Assembly: GCA_947476745.1 (NCBI GenBank) | Contig: CANJRG010000005.1 | Coordinates: forward strand, 62,001-126,000 | Direction: 5' to 3' | Source: Acidimicrobiia bacterium | GTDB taxonomy: Bacteria > Actinomycetota > Acidimicrobiia > Acidimicrobiales > CAIXPF01 | Length of the DNA: 64,000 bases | Part shown: positions 31,854 to 39,512 of the stretch, piece after piece | Numbering within the stretch: the stretch's first letter is position 1 | Layout of the letters: every line of letters begins with the position of its first letter | The notes under the pieces: model-generated | What the model saw: only the letters and a program-made list of their open reading frames with translations | Databases searched by the model: none | What the model was told of the DNA's origin: nothing | Translations under genes and position numbers: made by a program

Positions 31854-31882
31854 AGCCTAGCGTGCGGTCGTCCAGAGCCCAA
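31854..31882 (-). promoter_or_regulatory. Promoter of the tRNA-Thr/tRNA-Met pair
   Basis: On the minus strand TTGGGC (31877-31882) and TAGGCT (31854-31859) are separated by 17 bases. The -10 ends 39 bases before the tRNA-Thr 5' end. Both hexamers and spacing fit a vegetative promoter. Confidence 0.65.
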
Positions 31883-31967
31883 GTTCGGCAGACCCAATTC
31901 CCTCGGAAGGCCGAGTCCGATGGTCGGCAGGACACTCGCCCGACCTCCACGATGAAACGGGACCGAC

Positions 31968-33266
31968 GTGCAGCTCGACCGTATCTCCTATCAGTACCCG
32001 GATGGTACGACGGCGGGATACGACTTCCATCCCCGATTGACGGTCATCGACACCCATCCCGCTCATCGTCGATCGCTCGCTGAGCACCTCCTGCAATCGC
32101 TGTGGACAGACGCCGCCGGCGTGCACGTGGAGTTCACCGGCACAGACGGGGCAGCTTTCGTTGCGTTCCGGCCCTACGGCAGCACCCCCCGCGTCATCGG
32201 CGTCGACCGTCCCGTCGATGTCACGGACCGTTACCTCCGAGCGGGCAGGGTGAACCTCCTTGCTCCACTCGCCATCGAACCGGAGACCGCACTCGACCTC
32301 CTGCTCGCCAGCCACGGCGACCTCGTGCTCGCGGACCCGACCGCGCGGTGGACAAGCCGGCTGATCGACGGCGGCATCGAGCACGTGCTCGATGCCGCCG
32401 TCGACTACGTCGAGGCCGAGACTGCACTGCGTCGGGCGTCGACCCTCCCAGGCCCCAGCCCGCAGCCGTCCGCGCCGGTAGCCGAGGCCCAGAGCCGCCG
32501 CGTCGCATCGAGCGACCTCGAAGGCCGACAGAACCGGGTTCGCATCGCCACCCTGGTCCTGGGGACGAGCGGCCCGATCGCTGCGGTCGCCCTGTTCAGC
32601 CGCATCGGCCCCTGGTCGGCGCTGGCCATCGTGGGCGCTTCCGTCGCCACAGCCGCAGCATGCATCGGGCTCGAGCGGAGGCTCACCCGAGCGATCGACC
32701 TCGAGTACCAGGCGCTGCACGCTGCAGGGGCGGCTTCCTACGACGACCTCGCCGTCCTCGACGCTGCACCCCCAGACCCTGCGGCCATCGTCGAGTTGGC
32801 CACTGCGTTCGAGGGTCTACGCCATATCACCACCCGATGGCAGGAACTGGCCGGGGACATACCAGCGGCCTGGGTGCTCGAGCGACGCACGCGGCTGCTC
32901 GAAGCAGCCGAGTTCAGCGCGCCAACATGCCCACGGCCCGAACTATTCGACCAGACAGGTCACCGACCGGGTTCGGACGTACTCGCCGCCTTGCTCGACC
33001 GTGCCCTCGAGATCGCCGATCTCGGGTCTGGCACGTCATTACCGTTGTTCCTCGATGATCCGGTGGTCGGCCTGTCGGGCCACCAGAAGATCACCGTGCT
33101 GAACACCGTGAGCCGGCTCGCCACCCACCAGCAGCTGGTGATCTGCACCGATGACGCCGAGGTGCTCGATTGGGCCGCGCTCGAGTCACTCGCCTGCCGC
33201 GCCCGGGTCATCGAAGCGAACCCGAGCAGGCTCCTGAAGGTCGCCGAGCCCAGCACACGGGCGTGA
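31968..33266 (+). CDS. Degenerate SMC/YhaN-like ATPase-fold protein with membrane hairpin
   Basis: I do not recognise a named family. The 432 residues begin LDRISYQYPDGTTAGYDFHP, then RLTVIDTHPAHRRSLAEHLL, the position where RecF/YhaN-type ATPases carry the Walker A loop; no GxxGxGK[ST] is present. Two hydrophobic stretches (about 186-225: RIATLVLGTSGPIAAVALF, WSALAIVGASVATAAACIGL) resemble the membrane hairpin that YhaN-like proteins insert in the coiled coil. The C-terminal part LPLFLDDPVVGLSGHQKITV and THQQLVICTDDAEVLDWAA looks like a Walker B, D-loop and switch region. The GTG start at 31968 has only a weak GGGAC upstream. It may be a structural pseudo-ATPase. The next gene (GNAT) has its own promoter. 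Confidence 0.6.
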   Translation: MQLDRISYQYPDGTTAGYDFHPRLTVIDTHPAHRRSLAEHLLQSLWTDAAGVHVEFTGTDGAAFVAFRPYGSTPRVIGVDRPVDVTDRYLRAGRVNLLAPLAIEPETALDLLLASHGDLVLADPTARWTSRLIDGGIEHVLDAAVDYVEAETALRRASTLPGPSPQPSAPVAEAQSRRVASSDLEGRQNRVRIATLVLGTSGPIAAVALFSRIGPWSALAIVGASVATAAACIGLERRLTRAIDLEYQALHAAGAASYDDLAVLDAAPPDPAAIVELATAFEGLRHITTRWQELAGDIPAAWVLERRTRLLEAAEFSAPTCPRPELFDQTGHRPGSDVLAALLDRALEIADLGSGTSLPLFLDDPVVGLSGHQKITVLNTVSRLATHQQLVICTDDAEVLDWAALESLACRARVIEANPSRLLKVAEPSTRA

Positions 33267-33287
33267 CAACCGGGTACGACGCAGCGG

Positions 33288-33293
33288 TAGGGT
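33288..33293 (+). promoter_or_regulatory. Leaderless-type -10 box for the GNAT gene
   Basis: TAGGGT ends exactly eight bases before the GTG start at 33302, the same arrangement as at helD and yajQ. Confidence 0.55.
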
Positions 33294-33301
33294 CATCCCC
33301 C

Positions 33302-33787
33302 GTGGAGATCCGCTCGGCCACCCTTGCCGATGCCGAGGCCATTCGGCAGATCTACAACATCGAGGTCGAGACCTCGACCGTCACCCTCGATCTGGTGCCG
33401 CGCACCCTCGATCAGCAACAGGAGTACCTCGCTCGTCGAAACGGCACCTACGCCGTGCTCGTCGCCTGCGACAGCAGCGGCGTGGTCGGCTTCGGGTCGC
33501 TGTCGCCGTACCGGGACCGGCCCGGCTACAACGCAACGGCCGAGGACTCCATCTACATCCACCGCGATCAGCAGGGCCACGGCCTCGGACGAATGCTCCT
33601 GAGCGAGTTGCTGGTGGTCGCGGAGGCGCACGGGTTCCACTCCGTGATGGCACGTGTCGCCGCCGGGCACGCCACGTCCCGCCGACTGCACGAATCGCTG
33701 GGATTCGCGCTCGTCGGCACCGAGCGTGAGGTCGGCCGAAAGTTCGGCCGTTGGATCGACATGGACCTGCTCCAGCGCATGCTCTGA
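33302..33787 (+). CDS. GNAT acetyltransferase, phosphinothricin-acetyltransferase type
   Basis: The 161 residues match small N-acetyltransferases of the Pat/Bar type: EIRSATLADAEAIRQIYNIE at the start, a central strand with VVGFGSLSPYRDRPGYNATA, the acetyl-CoA loop QQGHGLGRMLLSELL (motif A), and MARVAAGHATSRRLHESLGF near the end. The likely substrate is an amino acid or analogue; methionine sulfone or phosphinothricin-like compounds are known for the family. GTG at 33302 is supported by the -10 box eight bases upstream. Confidence 0.85.
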   Translation: MEIRSATLADAEAIRQIYNIEVETSTVTLDLVPRTLDQQQEYLARRNGTYAVLVACDSSGVVGFGSLSPYRDRPGYNATAEDSIYIHRDQQGHGLGRMLLSELLVVAEAHGFHSVMARVAAGHATSRRLHESLGFALVGTEREVGRKFGRWIDMDLLQRML

Positions 33788-33805
33788 GGCGCAGCAGACG
33801 CGCAA

Positions 33806-33834
33806 GACGGCTGCCCCCGATAGGAGCAGCCGTC
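33806..33834. terminator. Bidirectional terminator between the GNAT gene and tRNA-Tyr
   Basis: A perfect 9-bp stem (GACGGCTGC, 33806-33814, with 33826-33834) with an 11-base loop that can pair further lies between the convergent GNAT gene and tRNA-Tyr. Short T runs only. Confidence 0.6.
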
Positions 33835-33845
33835 CGATCTGCGAG

Positions 33846-33928
33846 TGGGCCGGGAAGGATTTGAACCTCCGTAGGCGTAAGCCGGCGGGTTTACAGCCCG
33901 CTCCCTTTGGCCACTCGGGCACCGACCC
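33846..33928 (-). tRNA. tRNA-Tyr (GTA)
   Basis: A class II tRNA of 83 bases with acceptor GGGTCGG/CCGGCCC (one G-T pair), anticodon loop CTGTAAA with anticodon GTA, a long variable arm and T arm GGTTCAAATCC. A TATTCT -10-like box lies 19 bases upstream (33948-33953 on the minus strand). Confidence 0.95.
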
Positions 33929-34002
33929 TCGCTTGATGCGAAGGCACAGAATAGCCGCGTCGTCCCTCACAGCAGAATCCGCATCCGGGCCGTCCGGCCA
34001 GA

Positions 34003-34008
34003 TAGCGT
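34003..34008 (+). promoter_or_regulatory. Leaderless-type -10 box for yajQ
   Basis: TAGCGT ends exactly eight bases before the yajQ ATG at 34017. This is the third example of TAGNNT-N8-start in the window. Confidence 0.55.
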
Positions 34009-34016
34009 CACGTGCC

Positions 34017-34505
34017 ATGCCGAGCTTCGACGTCGTCTCACAGATCGATGAGCAAGAGGTCCGAAACGCCATCGATCAGGTGAAGCGCGAGATCGCCACG
34101 CGCTTCGACTTCAAGGGCACCGACTCGTCGGTCGAGTTCGAGCCGGAGGCCATCACCCTCAACTCCTCCACGGAGGACCGCCTGGCCGCGCTCCGCCTTC
34201 TCCTCGAGGAGAAGTTGGTCAAGCGAAAGGTCTCGCTGAAGATCCTCGACTACGGAAGGATCGAGGAAGCCTCCGGTGCCCGAGCCCGACAAAAGGCCAA
34301 GCTCCAGGCCGGGGTCAACTCCGAGAAGGCGAAGGCCGTCAACGTGTTCATCAAGAACCTGGGACTGAAGGGGCTCCAAAGCCAGACTCAGGGCGATCAG
34401 ATCCGGGTGACAGGCAAGAAGCGCGACGACCTTCAAGACGCGATCGCAGCGCTCCGCGAGCACGATTTCGGCATCCCTCTGCAGTTCGAGAACTTCCGCG
34501 ACTGA
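34017..34505 (+). CDS. yajQ: YajQ-family nucleotide-binding protein
   Basis: YajQ (UPF0234) proteins have two ferredoxin-like folds; homologues bind nucleotides, and one in Xanthomonas binds cyclic di-GMP. The 162 residues are full length: MPSFDVVSQIDEQEVRNAID, REIATRFDFKGTDSSVEFEP, the KRKVSLKILDYGRIEEASGA segment, VFIKNLGLKGLQSQTQGDQI and the end DFGIPLQFENFRD. The start is set by the family N-terminus and the -10 box upstream. It is convergent with the Nudix gene. Confidence 0.94.
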   Translation: MPSFDVVSQIDEQEVRNAIDQVKREIATRFDFKGTDSSVEFEPEAITLNSSTEDRLAALRLLLEEKLVKRKVSLKILDYGRIEEASGARARQKAKLQAGVNSEKAKAVNVFIKNLGLKGLQSQTQGDQIRVTGKKRDDLQDAIAALREHDFGIPLQFENFRD

Positions 34506-34553
34506 TCGGATGGTTCATCGCTCCCGCAGCACATGGGCTGCTGGAGCAGCCAG

Positions 34554-35285
34554 TTACCCCCAAGCGAACACCGGCTGTTCGAAGTGGCTGCAGGAACTCG
34601 AATCGCCTTCGAGGGCCGCAAGACGAAACTGGTACAGCACGGCCGCCGTCGGGGCGTGGATGAGATCACCCCCGACCGGGAGCTGGATGACCGGACGGTC
34701 GCTCTCGGGGATGGAGACCAGGCGCGGCGAATCGACCCGGCACAGTTCCCGTAACGCGATCCGGTGGACCGAGGCCACCTCGACCGGATCGGGTTCGAAA
34801 GCCGGGTCGGCACCACCCCAGAACACGAAGGGGCGAATCACGTACCCCGATCGGGTTGCATAGTCATCCAGCCGACCGAGGAGGCTGCCCTCATCGAGGT
34901 GAAGTCCCAACTCCTCCCGCACCTCGCGTCGGGCGGCTTCGATCGCCTCCTCCCCGTCGTCGACCCGCCCACCAGGCAGTGCCCACTGACCGGCGTGACG
35001 GTTCAGGCGCGCCGCGCGCCGCGTCAGCACGAATGCGGGACCACCTGCGGTGCCGCTGACCAACCCGGTCAGGCTGCCCGGTTCGACACCGGGGATCGCG
35101 TCCAGCCTGGTCGGGGTTTCCCAACCCGGATCCTCACCGTGCCGATCAGCGTCGCTGTCCACCACGATGACGGCGACCGCAGCCAGGCGGCGTCCCTCCA
35201 GCGCGGTCTCACGCGGTTGATGGCGGGACAGATGCCCCACCATCAACCCGCGCAGAGCAGGTCCGTACTCCCAGGATTCGGTCAT
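34554..35285 (-). CDS. Nudix hydrolase, possibly CoA pyrophosphatase type
   Basis: The 243 residues carry a complete Nudix box, GGRVDDGEEAIEAARREVRE plus ELGL (from residue 105), with all catalytic Glu and Arg residues. Just before it, RAARLNRHAGQWALPGG resembles the extra motif of CoA pyrophosphatases (HAGQ-x-x-PGG). An N-terminal domain of about 80 residues is not recognised. The ATG at 35285 has AGG six bases upstream; the frame also holds ATG 35288 and TTG 35291. It starts 32 bases after the acs stop, so it is likely co-transcribed with acetyl-CoA synthetase, which would fit CoA or acyl-CoA turnover. Confidence 0.82.
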   Translation of the reverse strand: MTESWEYGPALRGLMVGHLSRHQPRETALEGRRLAAVAVIVVDSDADRHGEDPGWETPTRLDAIPGVEPGSLTGLVSGTAGGPAFVLTRRAARLNRHAGQWALPGGRVDDGEEAIEAARREVREELGLHLDEGSLLGRLDDYATRSGYVIRPFVFWGGADPAFEPDPVEVASVHRIALRELCRVDSPRLVSIPESDRPVIQLPVGGDLIHAPTAAVLYQFRLAALEGDSSSCSHFEQPVFAWG

Positions 35286-35316
35286 CATCAACCTGCCAAC
35301 ACCAGACCGCGCTCGC

Positions 35317-37311
35317 TCAGTCCTCGGCCGGGGCGTCAGCAGCCCTGGCCTGTAGCTCGTTCACCACGTTGGCATCGGCCAGCGTCGTCGTGTCACCGAG
35401 CGAGCGGCCCTCGACCACGTCACGGAGCAGTCGCCGCATGATCTTCCCGGACCGTGTTTTCGGCAGATCCGGTACGAGGATCACGGCCTTCGGACGAGCG
35501 ATGGCACCGAGCTTCTTCGCCACGTGCTGACGAATCTCCTCGCGCAACTGGTCCGACGCCTGGTAGGTCCCGCGCAGGATCACGTAGCCGACAATCGCCT
35601 GTCCGGTGACCTCGTCGTTGGCGCCGACGACGGCGGCCTCCGCCACGGCGGGATGGTCGACGAGTGCGGACTCGATCTCGGTCGTAGAGATGCGGTGGCC
35701 CGACACGTTCATCACGTCGTCGACCCGCCCGAGGAGCCACAGATACCCGTCGTCGTCGAGCTTTGCCCCGTCCCCGGCGAAGTACCGACCCTCGAAGCGG
35801 CTCCAGTAGGTGTCCACATAGCGCTCGGGCGCACCCCAGATCCCGCGTAGCATCGAGGGCCATGGCTTCGTGATCGTGAGGTAACCGCCCCCGCGCTCCA
35901 CCACTTTGCCCTCGTCATCGACGAGCTCGATGAACACCCCGGGGATGGGTCCGCACGCCGAACCGGGCTTGGTCGTGGTGACACCCGGCCACGGGGAGAT
36001 CATGTGGCCACCGGTCTCGGTCTGCCACCAGGTGTCGGCAATCGGGCAATGCTCGAGGCCGATGTGGGTGTGGTACCACATCCAGGCTTCGGGGTTGATC
36101 GGCTCGCCCACTGTGCCGAGCACGCGCAGGGAGGACAGGTCGTGCGCCGCCGGCCACTGGTCACCCCACTTCATGAACGTCCGGATCGCAGTGGGCGCGG
36201 TGTAGAGCTGGGTGACGCCGTAGCGTTCGACGATGTCCCACAGCCGGTCCTTCGGCCAGGAAGCGGCGTCGCCCTGACGGAACTCGGGCAGGGGTGTGTC
36301 GGGCGTGCCCTCGTACATCACCGACGTGGCGCCGTTGCAGAGCGGTCCGTAGACGATGTAGCTGTGGCCCGTCACCCACCCGATGTCGGCGGCACACCAA
36401 TACACGTCCGTGTCTGGATGCAGATCGAAGGTGTACTTGTGCGAGAACGCCACCTGGGTGAGATAGCCGCCCGTCGTGTGCATGATGCCCTTGGGCTTCG
36501 CCGTGGTCCCCGAGGTGTAGAGCAGGTAGAGCAACTGCTCGCTGTCGAGCGGCTCGGGCGGGCAATCCGCCGAAGCAGACGCCATCAGGTCGTGCCACCA
36601 GTGGTCACGACCAGCCACCATCTCCACGTCCACGCCACAGCGGTTGACCACCACCACGTTCTCCACCGTGCTGCAGTCGGCGAGAGCGACGTCCACGTTG
36701 ACCTTCAGGCCCGACGCCACACCCCGGCGATAACCGGCGTCTGCGGTGATGATGATGCGGGCCTCGGCATCGTTGCAGCGATCGACGATGGAATCGGGGC
36801 TGAAGCCGCCGAACACGATCGAGTGGGCCACGCCGATCCGGGTGCAGGCCAGCATGGCGATCGGCAACTCGGGCACCATCGGCATGTAGATCGCCGCTCG
36901 GTCGCCGGTCTGCAGCCCCAAGCCCTTGAGCACGTTGGCGAACTTGCAGACCTCCTCGTGCAGCTGGCGGTAGGTGAAGGTGAGCGTGTCGCCCGGCTCG
37001 CCCTCCCAGTAGTAGGCGACCTTGTCGCCCAACCCGGCCGCGATGTGCCGGTCGAGGCAGTTGTAGGAGACGTTCAGCTTGCCCCCCACGAACCACTTGG
37101 CGAAGGGCAACTGCCAGTCGAGCACCGTGTCGAAGTCCTCGAACCAAGTCACGAGCTCACGTGCCTGCCTCGCCCAGAACGCCTCGTAGTCGGCGTTCGC
37201 CTCGTCCCACATCGAGCGGTCCTTGACCAGCGATGCGGCGGCGAACGCCGCCGGGGGCGGAAAGGTCCGGTCCTCGCTGTAGAAGTCGGCGATAGTGGCC
37301 TGATCAGCCAT
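35317..37311 (-). CDS. acs: Acetyl-CoA synthetase (AMP-forming)
   Basis: Acs makes acetyl-CoA from acetate, ATP and CoA through an acetyl-AMP intermediate. The 664 residues show an N-terminal acetyl-CoA synthetase lead (NADYEAFWARQARELVTWFE), the P loop YTSGTTAKPKGIMHTTGGYL, the WCAADIGWVTGHSYIVYGPL motif, DTWWQTETGGHMISPWPG, the hinge region DDVMNVSGHRIST and the C-terminal PKTRSGKIMRRLLRDV with the catalytic lysine that is the usual target of Pat acetylation. The ATG at 37311 has AAAGGTG upstream; the frame is open further but the extension is not Acs-like. Confidence 0.96.
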   Translation of the reverse strand: MADQATIADFYSEDRTFPPPAAFAAASLVKDRSMWDEANADYEAFWARQARELVTWFEDFDTVLDWQLPFAKWFVGGKLNVSYNCLDRHIAAGLGDKVAYYWEGEPGDTLTFTYRQLHEEVCKFANVLKGLGLQTGDRAAIYMPMVPELPIAMLACTRIGVAHSIVFGGFSPDSIVDRCNDAEARIIITADAGYRRGVASGLKVNVDVALADCSTVENVVVVNRCGVDVEMVAGRDHWWHDLMASASADCPPEPLDSEQLLYLLYTSGTTAKPKGIMHTTGGYLTQVAFSHKYTFDLHPDTDVYWCAADIGWVTGHSYIVYGPLCNGATSVMYEGTPDTPLPEFRQGDAASWPKDRLWDIVERYGVTQLYTAPTAIRTFMKWGDQWPAAHDLSSLRVLGTVGEPINPEAWMWYHTHIGLEHCPIADTWWQTETGGHMISPWPGVTTTKPGSACGPIPGVFIELVDDEGKVVERGGGYLTITKPWPSMLRGIWGAPERYVDTYWSRFEGRYFAGDGAKLDDDGYLWLLGRVDDVMNVSGHRISTTEIESALVDHPAVAEAAVVGANDEVTGQAIVGYVILRGTYQASDQLREEIRQHVAKKLGAIARPKAVILVPDLPKTRSGKIMRRLLRDVVEGRSLGDTTTLADANVVNELQARAADAPAED

Positions 37312-37663
37312 GTCAAGCACCTTTCGATCTGTGAGTCGCCTGATGTTACGCAGCAACCGACCCCGCCGGGCAACGACCTCGCCGGGCGTCGAGACACGCA
37401 GGTGCCCGTCCGCCGTCCAGAGAACGCCCACAGACCCCACTTGTGGTCAAACAAAGTTCACCTATCAATATTTACTTGCCTTCACCGTAATGGCGTTGCA
37501 ATACTGGTGCTGTACCAGCATATTCCTGCAATATTGCACCACTCGATGCAACGCAGGGCTCCCGACACGTCCCCAGGTGTGACGACACGTCCGCCCTTGA
37601 AGAAACGGCGCGCGCTCCCATGAGCATGTACCGGGCCGTGCTCGGGCTCACCACGGAGGTCTC
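37312..37663. promoter_or_regulatory. AT-rich divergent regulatory region between acs and the rpf-like gene
   Basis: This 352-base gap has no supported gene. Its centre (about 37450-37550) is clearly AT-richer than the surroundings. It holds a perfect 12-bp palindrome TGCAATATTGCA (37527-37538), a copy of its left arm TGCAATA at 37497-37503, and between them an inverted repeat CTGGT/ACCAG (near 37504-37518). Such repeats suggest an operator for one or both divergent genes. No promoter pair here is convincing on its own. Confidence 0.5.
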
Positions 37664-38416
37664 ATGGTCAAGCGGCGACGGGCAAAGGTTCTGGCGGCAG
37701 CGATGATGGCAACGGCTTGTGGTGGGGTCGCACTCACCGGAAGCGCAGGAGCCGAGAGCGACCCACCGCCAAGCACCTTTCCGGTTCGACCGCTGGTCAT
37801 CACCTTCAGCCCACCAGTCGGGCATCTGGCATCGACGCTCGAGCTCACCGACCTGTTCGGCGTGCAAATCGAACCCGTTTCCGTGCCGTTCGATGTCCAT
37901 GAGGCGACCCAGCTGGCCCTCGAGCCGCTGCCGGGACCGTTCCCAGCCGAATCCACGCAAGCCGACACCGCACCTGAATCCGCCCCAGCGGACGATCCAG
38001 TGGCAACGCCCGCCGCAGCGGAACCGAGCGCTCCAGCGTCGGCGTCAGAAACCGAGACCGAGACCGAGGCCCCAAGGGAGAACCAGACCGAGCCAAGCAC
38101 CACCCCGCCAGCAGCCGACGAGACCGAGAAGACCTCCTCGACGAAGGAGAGCCCCGGACCCTCCGATGCTGCGCTGGCCCAGCTCCGCGCGTGCGAATCC
38201 GGTGGCGACTACACCATCGTGTCGTACGGCGGCTGGTACCGTGGCGCCTATCAGTTCGACCAAGAGACCTGGGACTCCGTCGCATCGAGGTGGCAACCAG
38301 CCATGGTCGGCATCGACCCGGCCCAGTCCTCACCATCCGACCAGGACGCGATGGCCCTGGCCCTCTACGCCGAGCGCGGCTGGTCGCCCTGGCCGGCCTG
38401 CGGCATCGGCCTCTGA
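37664..38416 (+). CDS. Secreted Rpf-like (resuscitation-promoting factor) muralytic protein
   Basis: The 250 residues start with a signal peptide (MVKRRRAKVLAAAMMATACG, then a hydrophobic stretch, cleavage near residue 30 after GSAGA). A linker of about 80 residues rich in Pro, Ala, Glu and Thr (95-165) follows. The C-terminal 75 residues are an Rpf domain: LRACESGGDYTIVSYGGWYR with catalytic Glu178, GAYQFDQETWDSVASRW, and a final RGWSPWPACGIGL; Cys177 and Cys246 would form the usual disulfide. Rpf domains cleave peptidoglycan glycan strands and help dormant cells regrow. GGAGG precedes the ATG. Convergent with midA. Confidence 0.9.
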   Translation: MVKRRRAKVLAAAMMATACGGVALTGSAGAESDPPPSTFPVRPLVITFSPPVGHLASTLELTDLFGVQIEPVSVPFDVHEATQLALEPLPGPFPAESTQADTAPESAPADDPVATPAAAEPSAPASASETETETEAPRENQTEPSTTPPAADETEKTSSTKESPGPSDAALAQLRACESGGDYTIVSYGGWYRGAYQFDQETWDSVASRWQPAMVGIDPAQSSPSDQDAMALALYAERGWSPWPACGIGL

Positions 38417-38456
38417 GGCCCGCTGCGCCTCGCCTCGCCCGGACTGAGGACCCTGG

Positions 38457-39512
38457 CTAATCCGGAGCCCACTCCAGTACCCAAAAGCCGCCGAGTCCCT
38501 CGGCGTCCAGCAGCGCTTCCGCCTCCCGCACTCGGCTACGCGCTCGCAGGGCGGCCAGGTCGCCGAGAGCGGCCCGCTCGGCCCAGATTCTCCGACCCTC
38601 CTCGACGCGACGATCGATCCCCCAACGCCGAAGCCATTCGTGCTGCCGCACCCGGTCGATCGGCACTGGAAGCTGGTCGAACGGAACATCACACGTAATG
38701 TCCTGCATGCCGGGATCCTCCAAGGGCGAGGATCCCGGTTCGTGATGCCTGAAGGTCCGCAGCCAGGTCGTGGCGTCACGAGCGGCGAGCTCCACCGTGT
38801 CCGCCCCGTAATCGAAGGCCAGAAGGCGACCGCCGACGTCCAGTTTCGTCCGTGCGTCCAGGACCCACTGCGCGGCCCGATCGCTGGCCGGCACACGGAC
38901 CCGCCGTTCCACTGCTGCGTCCTGCGCGCTCCCCGTGCTCAGCGCCCTGAGGACCGCCGGCACATCCGCGGTGGGCCGAACGCGTTCCCGGCGGACACCC
39001 GCAGCGGACACGACGACTATCTCCTGCCATCCAGGCTCGCGCCATTCAAGGATTCTTACAGGCAGATTGTCGAGCAGCTCGTTGGCCAGAATCACGTGTG
39101 CGAACGCCAGCTCGTCGAGGGACGCCAAGCTGCGCCCCGCAGCCGGATCGTGTGCGGCCCGAGCCTGATCGGACAGCTCGATCGACACAAGGTCCACGGC
39201 GTGTTCGCAGCGCGGTTCCGCCGCCACGATGGAACGCGCGAACGTACCTGGACCGGCGCCGACGTCTGCCACAACGAACGGACTCGGCCGGCCAAGACGA
39301 TCCCACTGTGCATCGAGCCACTCGGCGACGACCGCCCCGAACAGTGGCCCGACCTCCACCGACGTGATGAAGTCGCCACGCCGACCGGCAACGCCGACAC
39401 CGGCGCCGTAGAACCCATGCTGCGGGTCGTAGAGGCAGGCCGCCATGTACTCGTCGAAGCTCAACTCCGCCTCGGACGCCGGTGGCCACCCGCCCGGGTC
39501 AGCCGCCGGCAA
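38457..39512 (-). CDS. SAM-dependent methyltransferase, MidA/NDUFAF7 (DUF185) family
   Basis: In mitochondria NDUFAF7 dimethylates an arginine of NDUFS2 (the NuoD homologue) during complex I assembly. This protein matches the family: ELSFDEYMAACLYDPQHGFY, AGRRGDFITSVEVGPLFGAV, the SAM-binding VVADVGAGPGTFARSIVAAE, the ANELLDNLPVRILEW motif, and the C-terminal QHEWLRRWGIDRRVEEGRRI. It is the gene directly after nuoN of the second complex I, overlapping its end, which supports a role with that complex. The start is uncertain: a TTG at 39512 is given; a start at 39590 would overlap nuoN by 92 bases. No ribosome binding site is clear, so translational coupling to nuoN is likely. Confidence 0.85.
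   Translation of the reverse strand: MPAADPGGWPPASEAELSFDEYMAACLYDPQHGFYGAGVGVAGRRGDFITSVEVGPLFGAVVAEWLDAQWDRLGRPSPFVVADVGAGPGTFARSIVAAEPRCEHAVDLVSIELSDQARAAHDPAAGRSLASLDELAFAHVILANELLDNLPVRILEWREPGWQEIVVVSAAGVRRERVRPTADVPAVLRALSTGSAQDAAVERRVRVPASDRAAQWVLDARTKLDVGGRLLAFDYGADTVELAARDATTWLRTFRHHEPGSSPLEDPGMQDITCDVPFDQLPVPIDRVRQHEWLRRWGIDRRVEEGRRIWAERAALGDLAALRARSRVREAEALLDAEGLGGFWVLEWAPD

Noticed and set aside
31857-32720. A 287-codon minus-strand frame opposite the YhaN-like gene
   Set aside because: Sequence looks random and overlaps the tRNA promoter; the plus-strand frame has coherent hydrophobic and Walker B-like features, though it too is unproven.
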